The position numbers and the translations under genes were made by a program. Below the pieces are notes generated by a model. That model saw only the letters and a list, made by a program, of their open reading frames with translations, had not been told where the DNA came from and did no database searches. 17,795 nucleotides of DNA, taken from positions 1 through 17,795 of the forward strand of contig CAZGZR010000052.1 of NCBI GenBank assembly GCA_964529745.1. The letters run 5' to 3'. Positions 1-5,445 of the stretch are shown here, piece by piece. The DNA is from RBG-16-57-9 sp964529745. Lineage in GTDB: Archaea; Thermoproteota; Bathyarchaeia; TCS64. How positions within the stretch are numbered: position 1 is the first letter of the stretch; each line of letters opens with the position of its first letter.

Positions 1-188
1 GCAGGGTCTTGCCGCTGCCGACGCCGCCGAGTATCACGGCCTTCTGGCTGATCTCGTAGGGCGTCGCGACCATGTGGTCGAAGAGGCCCTCCAGCGCCTT
101 TAGCTCGGTTTCGCGGTGGAGGACGACGTCGGGCACGTAGCTGATGTCGAGTATGGCCTCGTCGGTGAAGACGCCTCTCTGTGTCATC
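1..188 (-). CDS. cdc6: Orc1/Cdc6 replication initiator, N-terminal fragment (partial)
   Basis: This is the 5' part of a gene that leaves the window at base 1. The reverse-strand ATG at 188-186 opens a frame of 62 codons. It reads through YVPDVVLHRETEL (the segment before the AAA+ core in archaeal Orc1/Cdc6) and then ILGGVGSGKT, a Walker A P-loop. Archaeal Orc1/Cdc6 proteins are AAA+ ATPases that bind origin repeats and load the MCM helicase. A TATA-like stretch (GCATAAATT on the minus strand, near 217-226) lies about 30 bases upstream, so the transcript probably has almost no leader. The AAA+ lid and winged-helix domains are outside the window. Other P-loop ATPases are possible, but the LxHRExEL segment followed by GxGSGKT is typical of Cdc6. 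Confidence 0.85.
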
Positions 189-324
189 TAACCCCGTTGA
201 GGGGTCGCAGAGAGGGAATTTATGCATTTCGTAGGTTCTAACACACATAAAGTGGAGGGGCGAGTGAAAGTGGATTATCCGGGAAAACCTATATCGAGAC
301 AAGGAGAACATTAATCGTACAGCC
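189..324. other. Intergenic region between cdc6 and the HypE-like gene
   Basis: This 136-bp divergent spacer holds both promoters. It contains a short dyad ACCCC-GTTGA-GGGGT at 191-205, right next to the cdc6 start, and an AT-rich stretch at about 217-250. Archaeal origins often lie beside cdc6, but I do not see a convincing pair of full origin recognition boxes here. A TATA-like CCTATATCG near 289-297 would place the start of the rightward transcript close to the ATG at 325. Confidence 0.4.
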
Positions 325-1347
325 ATGTCCCCGCGTAGCTTCAAGACCGGTAAGGTGCCTTCAGACGCCCTGAGGAGGCTGGTGTTCAACAGGCTGGGGG
401 TTCCCACCGAGAGGATCCTCAGCGGCCCAGGGGTGGGCGAGGACGCCGCCGTCATCGAGATGGGGGACAGGGTGCTCGTCGTGAAGGGCGACCCCATCAC
501 GGGCGCCGAGGGCAGCATCGGTTGGCTCAGCGTCCACGTGAACGCCAACGATATAGCGTCCACCGGTGCCAGGCCCCTCTGGTTCGTCTGCATCGCGCTA
601 CTCCCGGAGGGGGCTGACGAGTCCATCCTGGATAACATCATGGAGGACATCCACGCCGCCTGCACCGAGGTGGGCGCCAGCCTCGTGGGGGGGCACACCG
701 AGACCACCCCCGGCCTAGACAGGCCCATACTGACGGGATTCATGATGGGAGAGGCCGAGAGGGACGGCTACGTAACCACCGGCGGCGCAAAGCCAGGCGA
801 CCTGATAATACTGACGAAGGGAGCGGGCATAGAGGGAACCGCCGTCATAGCGAGCGACCTCAGGGACCACCTGAGGGGCAAGGTGGACCCCGGCGTGATA
901 GAGAGGGGAGCCGCGATGATAAGGTGGATAAGCGTCGTGCCCGAGGCCATGAAGGCCGTCGAAGCCGGCCCCCCGAACTCGCTGCACGACCCCACCGAGG
1001 GCGGCCTCATAAACGGGCTGTGGGAGATGGCCGAGGCGGCGGGCGTGGGACTGAGGGTGAACCAGGCGTCGATACCCGTACCAGACGAGACGAGGCTGAT
1101 ATGCGGGGCGTTGGGCGTGGACCCGCTGAGGCTGCTGGGCTCGGGTGCGCTCATCATCACCGCTCAACCCGACGAAGCCGACAAGATACTGGAAGCCCTG
1201 AGGGAAGAGGGAATAAGTTCTTCAGTCATCGGCGAGGTGAGGCCGCTTTCAGAGGGGAGGACCCTCATAGACGAGGAGGGGAACCACGTGCCCATCGAGG
1301 CGGTGGAGCAGGACGAGATATACAGGATACTCGACCAGCTGGGCTGA
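325..1347 (+). CDS. HypE-like AIR synthase family protein
   Basis: This 340-residue protein belongs to the AIR synthase/HypE/SelD superfamily of ATP-dependent enzymes. The N-terminal domain shows GPGVGEDAAVIE (about residues 35-46), then VVKGDPITGA and HVNANDIASTGARP, the usual metal and nucleotide segments. SLVGGHTETTPG and LTGFMMGEA lead into the second domain, which contains LHDPTEGG. True HypE dehydrates a carbamoylated C-terminal cysteine (PRIC) to make the cyanide ligand of [NiFe]-hydrogenases. This protein ends in DQLG with no terminal cysteine. It is therefore better read as the archaeal HypE-like paralogue group (COG1973 type), whose substrate is unclear. A hydrogenase operon lies about 3 kb away, but no other hyp genes are visible. 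The ATG at 325 follows a TATA-like box at about 289-297. The 3' 184 bases are overlapped antisense by the neighbouring methyltransferase frame. Confidence 0.85.
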   Translation: MSPRSFKTGKVPSDALRRLVFNRLGVPTERILSGPGVGEDAAVIEMGDRVLVVKGDPITGAEGSIGWLSVHVNANDIASTGARPLWFVCIALLPEGADESILDNIMEDIHAACTEVGASLVGGHTETTPGLDRPILTGFMMGEAERDGYVTTGGAKPGDLIILTKGAGIEGTAVIASDLRDHLRGKVDPGVIERGAAMIRWISVVPEAMKAVEAGPPNSLHDPTEGGLINGLWEMAEAAGVGLRVNQASIPVPDETRLICGALGVDPLRLLGSGALIITAQPDEADKILEALREEGISSSVIGEVRPLSEGRTLIDEEGNHVPIEAVEQDEIYRILDQLG

Positions 1348-2189
1348 GAGGCTCGCGGCTTGACGGCTGTGAACCCCATGACGTCTTCATGATAGAATAC
1401 CCTAACGAACCCGGTCTCCCGTAGACGGGCCGCCACGCCCCTGCCCAGGTCTACGCCTCTGTACCGCGACCCCGGTTCACCCGTGTAGTGAAACAGCCTG
1501 CCGCCTGGCTTCATCACCCTCCATAGCTTCCTGTAGAACTCGCCGCCGTACAGGTGCCCCGCGTGGCCGTGCCGCGGCGGGTCATGCACGACGTAGTCGA
1601 AGAAGCCTCCCGGGAGGCCGTCCACCACTTGGTAGCTGTCCCCGAGCAGCTTATGTATGCCTCGACGCGTCCAGAGACCGCGGGACCAGGGGTTCATCCT
1701 AGCTATCAGGAGAACGGATGGCTCGATCTCCACCGTCACCACCTGAGACGCGCCCCTCCTCACGGACTCTATCGCCGTGTAACCGAGGCCCGTGCACGTG
1801 TCCAGCACCGCCCCGCCCCTCAGCCCGAGGCTGTCGAGTTTTCTCCCCGTGTCCACGTCCGGGGTGGTCTCCTTGGTGCGGTGCATCCTTATCCCGTCTA
1901 TCTCCAGCGTGGGGGCGCCGCCCGTCGGCACGAGTTTATAAAAGTGTTTCCCTGAGATCGCGACCTGGTAAACCTCTCCGCCTGACACGAAGTAAGCCGC
2001 GTCTTCTTTTTCGGCCATCTTCCCCAGGGACACGTAGTCGATATTTTCTCCCGAAGTGAGTCTTATTTCATCTTTTGTACGATTTGTTCTGGTTGTCGTT
2101 AATCCAAGGTCCAGCGAGACCTCCATTTTCCCGTTCAGCAGCTTCTTTGCGGTGTCCGCGGTCAACACGGGGGGAAGTCTCTGAGGCAT
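1164..2189 (-). CDS. Archaeal SAM-dependent methyltransferase (COG2521 type) with antisense tail
   Basis: A 341-codon frame starts at ATG 2189. Residues 128-138 (LDTCTGLGYTA) form the glycine-rich SAM-binding motif I, VTVEIEP follows as motif II, and D203-R206 (DPPR) is the catalytic-type motif IV. The segments EFYRKLWRVMKPGGRLFHY and YRGVDLGRGVAARLRETGF match what I recall of the archaeal COG2521 methyltransferases, whose target is not established. The recognisable domain ends at about residue 280 (GFTAVKP). The last 61 codons run antisense through the 3' end of the convergent HypE-like gene; the serine-rich sequence they encode looks like a by-product of lost stop codons. A TATA-like TTAAAAAC lies about 25 bases upstream of the ATG. 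The methyltransferase call is firm, but the natural C-terminus is uncertain. Confidence 0.8.
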   Translation of the reverse strand: MPQRLPPVLTADTAKKLLNGKMEVSLDLGLTTTRTNRTKDEIRLTSGENIDYVSLGKMAEKEDAAYFVSGGEVYQVAISGKHFYKLVPTGGAPTLEIDGIRMHRTKETTPDVDTGRKLDSLGLRGGAVLDTCTGLGYTAIESVRRGASQVVTVEIEPSVLLIARMNPWSRGLWTRRGIHKLLGDSYQVVDGLPGGFFDYVVHDPPRHGHAGHLYGGEFYRKLWRVMKPGGRLFHYTGEPGSRYRGVDLGRGVAARLRETGFVRVFYHEDVMGFTAVKPRASQPSWSSILYISSCSTASMGTWFPSSSMRVLPSESGLTSPMTEELIPSSLRASSILSASSG

Positions 2190-2303
2190 CTCTTACGTGG
2201 TTTCAGTGTTTTTAACTGAATCATAAGATTTTTCACCGGCAACGCCGGCCTTCGCACGCACCTCAGGGAACGTTTTTCGTTCATTCTCTGTCTGTTTCCT
2301 CGC

Positions 2304-2330
2304 GGTGATCTAGCTCAGCGGAACAGAGCA
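2304..2330 (+). other. tRNA 5'-half-like sequence (possible tRNA remnant)
   Basis: The segment reads like the 5' end of a tRNA: seven acceptor-type bases (GGTGATC, 2304-2310), TA at positions 8-9, a D-stem GCTC/GAGC (2313-2316 with 2326-2329) and the D-loop AGCGGAACA. TAGCTCAG is the A-box-like core of many tRNAs. No matching 3' acceptor strand, anticodon arm or T-arm follows; the next 60 bases are AT-rich. It is therefore not an intact tRNA. It may be a degraded tRNA or a fragment left by an insertion, and chance similarity cannot be excluded. Confidence 0.3.
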
Positions 2331-2417
2331 AACATCCATATTAAAAACATAAATTTTGTGAACATATTTTCGACCTTGTTTACATATTCATATAAATTTG
2401 GGAGTCTGTCCTCGGAA

Positions 2418-2430
2418 CCCTTATATGAAC
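2418..2430 (+). promoter_or_regulatory. TATA-type promoter of the 2458 gene
   Basis: CCCTTATATGAAC carries a TATA-like core at about 2420-2427. Archaeal transcripts start about 25 bases downstream, here around 2448-2452, just before the ATG at 2458. This argues against the in-frame TTG at 2398 as the start, because that codon lies upstream of the TATA box. Confidence 0.5.
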
Positions 2431-2457
2431 CAATCAGTCGTTTGTGTCCCGATAGCC

Positions 2458-2727
2458 ATGACGTCTGAAGAGAAACAGAACGGCTTCAAGGGCATGGTCA
2501 AGGAGGTAATAGACCAGATACTCCCGCCCAGCGACGTCGAGCTGGAGGCTATAAAGGAGGAGATCTGGGCCGACCTCTCTGCACTGTACTACAAGTACGA
2601 GGACGAGGTCCAGAAGAAGGCGTTCAGGCAGGTCATGCAGGAGATCTGCGGCAAGATGAGCGAGGGCAAGTGGGACACCGTCTACAAGAAGCTCTACCGC
2701 GCCGACCAGAAGGAAAAAGTCTTCTAG
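2458..2727 (+). CDS. Small charged helical protein of unknown function
   Basis: This 89-residue soluble protein is rich in Glu, Lys and Asp. It begins MTSEEKQNGFKG and ends RADQKEKVF. Most of it should be alpha-helical, for example VELEAIKEEIWADLSALYY and the following KYEDEVQKKAFRQV. There is no membrane segment, signal peptide or metal motif; a single cysteine sits in QEICGKM. The reading frame can be extended to a TTG at 2398, but the TATA box at 2420-2427 supports the ATG at 2458. It has no operon partner and no family that I recognise. GC-biased third positions like those of its neighbours indicate a real gene. The function is unknown. Confidence 0.7.
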   Translation: MTSEEKQNGFKGMVKEVIDQILPPSDVELEAIKEEIWADLSALYYKYEDEVQKKAFRQVMQEICGKMSEGKWDTVYKKLYRADQKEKVF

Positions 2728-2790
2728 TTGTTAGCATCAGCAAACCCAAAGCTGTCACCGAATTACTCTATATCCGGTTACATATGTCAA

Positions 2791-2800
2791 GGTTTAAAAA
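2791..2800 (+). promoter_or_regulatory. TATA-like box upstream of the 2822 hairpin
   Basis: GGTTTAAAAA is a good archaeal TATA element. A start about 25 bases downstream would fall at about 2820-2823, the first base of the inverted repeat, and there is no open reading frame of useful length behind it. Confidence 0.4.
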
Positions 2801-2821
2801 GAATTCAACGTAATCAGTACC

Positions 2822-2873
2822 GGTAAGACTCGTTATCCATTGCGTTTCCCAACGTCAAGAGACGAGTCTTACC
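2822..2873 (+). ncRNA. Candidate structured small RNA (12-bp stem hairpin)
   Basis: Perfect 12-base arms GGTAAGACTCGT (2822-2833) and ACGAGTCTTACC (2862-2873) enclose 28 bases. Inside is a second small stem, TTG-CGTT with AACG-T-CAA, capped by TCCC. The predicted transcription start from the TATA box at 2791-2800 falls at the base of the stem. The triplet ACA follows the stem at once (2874-2876), as in H/ACA guide RNAs, but I see no kink-turn and the upper stem is short, so that class is only a possibility. No T-run follows, so it is not a simple terminator. It could also be a DNA-level element such as a protein site or the ends of a decayed insertion sequence. Confidence 0.4.
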
Positions 2874-2989
2874 ACATCGAAGACCCGCACTAGACTGTTG
2901 GCTGGAGGCTTTGATTAACTGATTGTAACCGCGCAACCCAAGTGCCTTAACAAGGATGCTTTCTGTCTCAAAAATCTGGGAGCAAGTGG

Positions 2990-3313
2990 CTAGGTGTGGC
3001 CGATGTACATGGCGTCCCAGGGAGGCAGATAGTACTCGAAGTAGAGCGTCTTCCCGTACTCGGTGTCTTCGTAGCCTGCGGCAGCCACGTTGAGGAGGCT
3101 GGCCTTAGTCAAAACTCGCAGGACCTCCTCCTGTGAGGGAGCCCGAGGATCGCCGACGAGTATCTTCAGGGTGTCACCCTCCAGCTTGACGGCCACCACG
3201 TCGATGACCCTGTCCAGTCGCTCTATGAAGTCCGCGACGTACTCCCCCTCGAAGGTGCGGTTCGTGCCGACGCCTCTGAGCAGGTCCAGCGTCTTCTTCG
3301 TCTCCTCGTTCAA
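2990..3313 (-). CDS. Conserved-looking small protein of unknown function
   Basis: This 107-residue soluble acidic protein starts with TTG at 3313 (MNEETKKTLDLLRGVG) and ends AMYIGHT. An in-frame TAA lies 30 bases upstream of the TTG. Only TTG, CTG and ATT codons are available in between, so a non-ATG start is required. A TATA-like GGTTAATTC lies about 28 bases before the TTG. The pattern VADFIERLDRVIDVVAVKLEGDTLKILVGD suggests an alpha helix followed by beta strands. No catalytic motif, cysteine or membrane segment is visible. The next gene upstream lies on the same strand (3348-3614) with a 34-base gap that includes this TATA-like box. The function is unknown. Confidence 0.65.
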   Translation of the reverse strand: MNEETKKTLDLLRGVGTNRTFEGEYVADFIERLDRVIDVVAVKLEGDTLKILVGDPRAPSQEEVLRVLTKASLLNVAAAGYEDTEYGKTLYFEYYLPPWDAMYIGHT

Positions 3314-3347
3314 CTCAAACAGAGAAATCGGCGGCGTGAATTAACCT

Positions 3348-3614
3348 TTACCTTCCTTGGTGCGTCCTGACGAGGGAGGCCGTGGAGAGAACCGCCAGCA
3401 CCCACGAGACCACGTTTATCAGGTACCAGAAGTCCCTAGCCCACCACTTGTTCACCCGCCACAGGTAGAAGGGGAAATCGAAGACGTCGCCGGGGAAAGC
3501 GGACGCCACCTCGATCTGCCAGAGGCTCGCCATGAGGAGCCCCGTGGATAGGATGATCCCCAGTAAACCCACCATGAAGCCCCGTATGGGCGTCTGTTCC
3601 CTGTCAGAGGTCAA
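3348..3614 (-). CDS. Small two-helix membrane protein, unknown function
   Basis: The frame is open from a TTG at 3650, but TTTATAA at 3641-3647 on the minus strand is a strong TATA box inside that extension. A start about 26 bases further on (about 3618) makes the TTG at 3614 the likely first codon, giving MTSDREQTPIRGF and 88 residues. Two membrane segments are evident: FMVGLLGIILSTGLLMASLW near the N-terminus and DFWYLINVVSWVLAVLSTAS near the C-terminus. A tryptophan-rich loop (FPFYLWRVNKWWARDFW) lies between them. Nothing indicates an enzymatic role. The MITE-like element ends 13 bases upstream of the TATA box, so the insertion may have replaced upstream control sequence. Confidence 0.65.
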   Translation of the reverse strand: MTSDREQTPIRGFMVGLLGIILSTGLLMASLWQIEVASAFPGDVFDFPFYLWRVNKWWARDFWYLINVVSWVLAVLSTASLVRTHQGR

Positions 3615-3640
3615 TGCTAGCAAAGCCGACTGTCGGCTGG

Positions 3641-3647
3641 TTATAAA
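3641..3647 (-). promoter_or_regulatory. TATA box of the 3348-3614 gene
   Basis: TTTATAA on the minus strand lies about 26 bases upstream of the TTG at 3614. This supports a leaderless start there and rules out the longer frame that begins at 3650. Confidence 0.5.
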
Positions 3648-3652
3648 CAATT

Positions 3653-3660
3653 TGAAAAAG
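3653..3660 (+). repeat. Left flanking direct repeat (putative target-site duplication)
   Basis: TGAAAAAG directly precedes the left terminal repeat. The partner TGAAAAAT (4126-4133) directly follows the right terminal repeat. Seven of eight bases match, as expected for an aged 8-bp target-site duplication. Confidence 0.5.
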
Positions 3661-3715
3661 GGTTCTGTTAAGTCTTTGGAGTCTCGGCTGACCTGTTAAG
3701 TGTCGGGGCTTTTTG
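3661..3715 (+). repeat. Left terminal inverted repeat
   Basis: The tip GGTTCTGTTAAGTCTT pairs with the right end at 15 of 16 bases. The inner block (3694-3715) contains a second CTGTTAAGT, so the same motif occurs twice in this end (3665 and 3693). This may reflect two transposase-binding sites. Confidence 0.6.
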
Positions 3716-3907
3716 TTTTCAGCTTATTCTAATTATAATGTGATATAAGCAATTGTTGAGACGATTCCTCTTTCTCTGTTTCAAATGGCATTTACGAGAA
3801 CATGAAGGCTTGAAAGGTAAACCTCCTGCTGAGGACGCGGAATTGAGATAGAGGGAGAAAACAATGGATAACAATAATACAAAACACTAGCATATAAGAG
3901 CAATAAT

Positions 3908-4015
3908 TTATTTCTTTTTAACTGCTTTTTTCGCTCGTTCAACGAATTTTCTGTCTTTGCTTGTTTTCTCAATCCTTTTTACTGCTTCAGGAGTCATCTT
4001 CTCTTTTTTAGGCAC
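3908..4015 (-). CDS. 35-residue lysine-rich protein with MTPEAxxRI motif
   Basis: This short gene lies inside the MITE-like element. It starts with GTG at 4015, behind a clear Shine-Dalgarno GGGGTGA (4026-4020, four bases spacing) and a TATA-like TTTTAAAA at about 4047-4054. The product begins MPKKEKMTPEAVKRIEKTS and continues KDRKFVERAKKAVKKK before TAA. It resembles a widespread group of tiny hypothetical proteins with MTPEAAxRIQ near the start and an FxxRAxxAA segment near the end; I recognise the pattern but know no function. About a third of its residues are lysine, so it could bind nucleic acid, which is inference. Base composition is far more AT-rich than the neighbouring genes, consistent with foreign origin. 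A 63-codon frame in another phase overlaps it and looks spurious. Confidence 0.55.
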   Translation of the reverse strand: MPKKEKMTPEAVKRIEKTSKDRKFVERAKKAVKKK

Positions 4016-4070
4016 ACTTTCACCCCAATTAAGTAAAAAAAACAAGTTTTAAAATGTTTCTAAAACACTA

Positions 4071-4125
4071 AAAAAAGCCCCGATGCTTAATACCCCTCGG
4101 TAAGCCCTGAAGACTTAATAGAACC
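4071..4125 (-). repeat. Right terminal inverted repeat
   Basis: Read on the minus strand it begins GGTTCTATTAAGTCTT and contains ATTAAGCATCGGGGC at the same offset as in the left end. The one outer-block mismatch and three of the four inner-block mismatches with the left end are transitions; the fourth is at the last base. Confidence 0.6.
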
Positions 4126-4133
4126 TGAAAAAT
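4126..4133 (+). repeat. Right flanking direct repeat (putative target-site duplication)
   Basis: TGAAAAAT abuts the outer end of the right terminal repeat and matches TGAAAAAG at 3653-3660 in seven of eight positions. Confidence 0.5.
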
Positions 4134-4164
4134 GCGAGAAATAGGTAGGGGAAAATGGAGTGGG

Positions 4165-5445
4165 TTACCTGAGCCTCGCGAGGTGGACCGAGCACGAGAT
4201 GCATGGATCGTATGCCCTGATCATCACCTCGATGTCGTTCAGCAACTCGGCGTCTCCGCCCGCGTGGTTTGCCGCTATTACCCGTGTGTCCTTCTCTATG
4301 TTGGCGGCGTTCTGAGCCGTCGGCGTTATTATGTTTGCCTTGGTTATGCAGCCGTCATCGTCGAAGGTGTAGTCGTGGTATAGCAGGCCGCGGGGGGCCT
4401 CTACGGCGTTTATGCCCCTGCCCTCGTGGGCCTCGAACTCGACGAGCGGCTCGTCTTCGAGGCCGCCGCTGAGCAGCGCGTCTATGGTCTCTATGCCCCT
4501 CTCCACGCAGTGGACGAGCTCCAGCGCCTGGCAGAAGTTGTTGCTCAGCGTGTTCCGGGGATCGACCATGTCGCTGTGCTCCCTGTACAGCTCACGCGCC
4601 GTTCCCGTGAGCTTGCCGTGGCTGAGGTGGACCCTGGGGAGCGCCCCCACCATGAAGGGGGCTCCACCGTACGTGGAGTGCTTGGCGTAGCTGTGTCTGT
4701 ACACCTTCTCGTTGGTGAGCTTCTCGTAGTCCTCCTGCGGGTGTCTCTCTCCACCTGAGACCAGCACGTGTGTGCCGAGGTAACCGAACCTGTCGCCCGG
4801 GTCGATGGCCATGTGGACGTTGTCTGACTCGTTGTAGGCGGGAAGCTCGAAGCCTTTGAAGAGCTCGACGGCCAGCTCGGCGGCTGGCTGCACCTTCTCT
4901 AGCATGTTCTTTACCCTGGTGAGCTCGTCCTCGGTGGGCACCTTGGAGAAGCCGCCGACCCTCTCGTTCATGCCGTGTACGTCTCGCCCGCTCAACGTCG
5001 TGTGTATCATGTTTCCCGCCTTCTTGAGGTTCAGCGCGTTCTTCACAGCGTCAGTGTAGTCGGTGGCCATGGCTATGGCGTCCGGGTAGCCCAGGAAGTC
5101 TGGGAGCGCCAGCATGTAGACGTGGAGGGCGTGGCTCTCGATCATCTCGCCGTGTATCAGCAGGTCCCGCAGCAGCTCGGTCTGGCGCGTGTTCTCCACG
5201 GTGAACGCGTTCTCTATGGCGCCTATGGAGGCCAGGCTGTGGCTCGCGGTGCATATGGCGCATATCCTGCGGGTCATGTCGGGTATCTTCTCGTAGTTGA
5301 CGGTCTTGATTATGTGCTCGAAGAACCGCGGCCCCTCGAAGATGTTGAACTTGACGTCCTTCACCTCGCTGCCGTCTAGGGTTACCTCGACGCCGCCGTG
5401 TCCCTCGACCCTGGTTATCATCTCAACAGACAGTCTGCGGGTCAT
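4165..5445 (-). CDS. hydA: Group 3b [NiFe]-hydrogenase, large (alpha) subunit
   Basis: This 426-residue catalytic subunit binds the Ni-Fe(CN)2CO centre. The N-terminus has ITRVEGHG (residues 10-17) and RICAIC (C62, C65), the first cysteine pair, with Ala where many families have Gly. The C-terminus has DPCISCSVH (C415, C418, H421), the second pair. Only LARLR follows the conserved histidine, a short maturation peptide; my recollection is that archaeal group 3b enzymes such as Pyrococcus soluble hydrogenase I also end this way. The enzyme should couple H2 to NAD(P)H in the cytoplasm with the three genes upstream, and may reduce sulfur as 'sulfhydrogenase'. The ATG at 5445 overlaps the stop of the delta gene (ATGA), so translation is coupled. 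No maturation protease gene is in the window. Confidence 0.95.
   Translation of the reverse strand: MTRRLSVEMITRVEGHGGVEVTLDGSEVKDVKFNIFEGPRFFEHIIKTVNYEKIPDMTRRICAICTASHSLASIGAIENAFTVENTRQTELLRDLLIHGEMIESHALHVYMLALPDFLGYPDAIAMATDYTDAVKNALNLKKAGNMIHTTLSGRDVHGMNERVGGFSKVPTEDELTRVKNMLEKVQPAAELAVELFKGFELPAYNESDNVHMAIDPGDRFGYLGTHVLVSGGERHPQEDYEKLTNEKVYRHSYAKHSTYGGAPFMVGALPRVHLSHGKLTGTARELYREHSDMVDPRNTLSNNFCQALELVHCVERGIETIDALLSGGLEDEPLVEFEAHEGRGINAVEAPRGLLYHDYTFDDDGCITKANIITPTAQNAANIEKDTRVIAANHAGGDAELLNDIEVMIRAYDPCISCSVHLARLR

Larger units (their letters stand above)
2190..2457. other. 268-bp AT-rich intergenic region
   Basis: No convincing protein gene is present. The region holds the methyltransferase promoter near 2205-2215, a small GC hairpin (CCGGC-AAC-GCCGG, 2236-2248), a tRNA D-arm look-alike at 2304-2329 and a very AT-rich tract at about 2337-2400. 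It ends with the promoter of the next gene. Confidence 0.6.
3661..4125. mobile_element. MITE-like element with 55-bp terminal inverted repeats
   Basis: This AT-rich 465-bp segment is bounded by inverted repeats at 3661-3715 and 4071-4125. The outer 16 bases match 15/16 (GGTTCTGTTAAGTCTT against GGTTCTATTAAGTCTT). An inner block of 22 bases matches 18/22, sharing TTAAG and TCGGGGCTTTTT. The 17 bases between the blocks are diverged but of equal length at both ends. The 7/8-bp direct repeat outside both ends supports transposition. The GGTTCTGTT tip and an 8-bp duplication recall IS6-family insertion sequences; that assignment is inference. There is no transposase, so the element would need one in trans. 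Its only credible gene is a 35-codon frame at 3908-4015. Confidence 0.6.

Noticed and set aside
924..1424. Second + strand frame of 166 codons overlapping the HypE-like gene
   Set aside because: It is an Arg/Gly-rich shadow of GC-rich coding sequence with no domain pattern.
2236..2248. Small GC hairpin CCGGC-AAC-GCCGG as a regulatory RNA or terminator
   Set aside because: A five-base stem in a divergent promoter region with no T-run is too short to call.
3781..3972. 63-codon minus-strand frame across the middle of the MITE-like element
   Set aside because: It overlaps the better-supported 35-codon gene in another phase, starts with TTG without a ribosome site, and encodes no recognisable pattern. 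It looks like chance in AT-rich DNA.
4165..4200. Unusually short C-terminal maturation peptide of the hydrogenase large subunit (LARLR)
   Set aside because: As I recall, short peptides after the conserved histidine are normal in archaeal group 3b enzymes, so this is not a defect.
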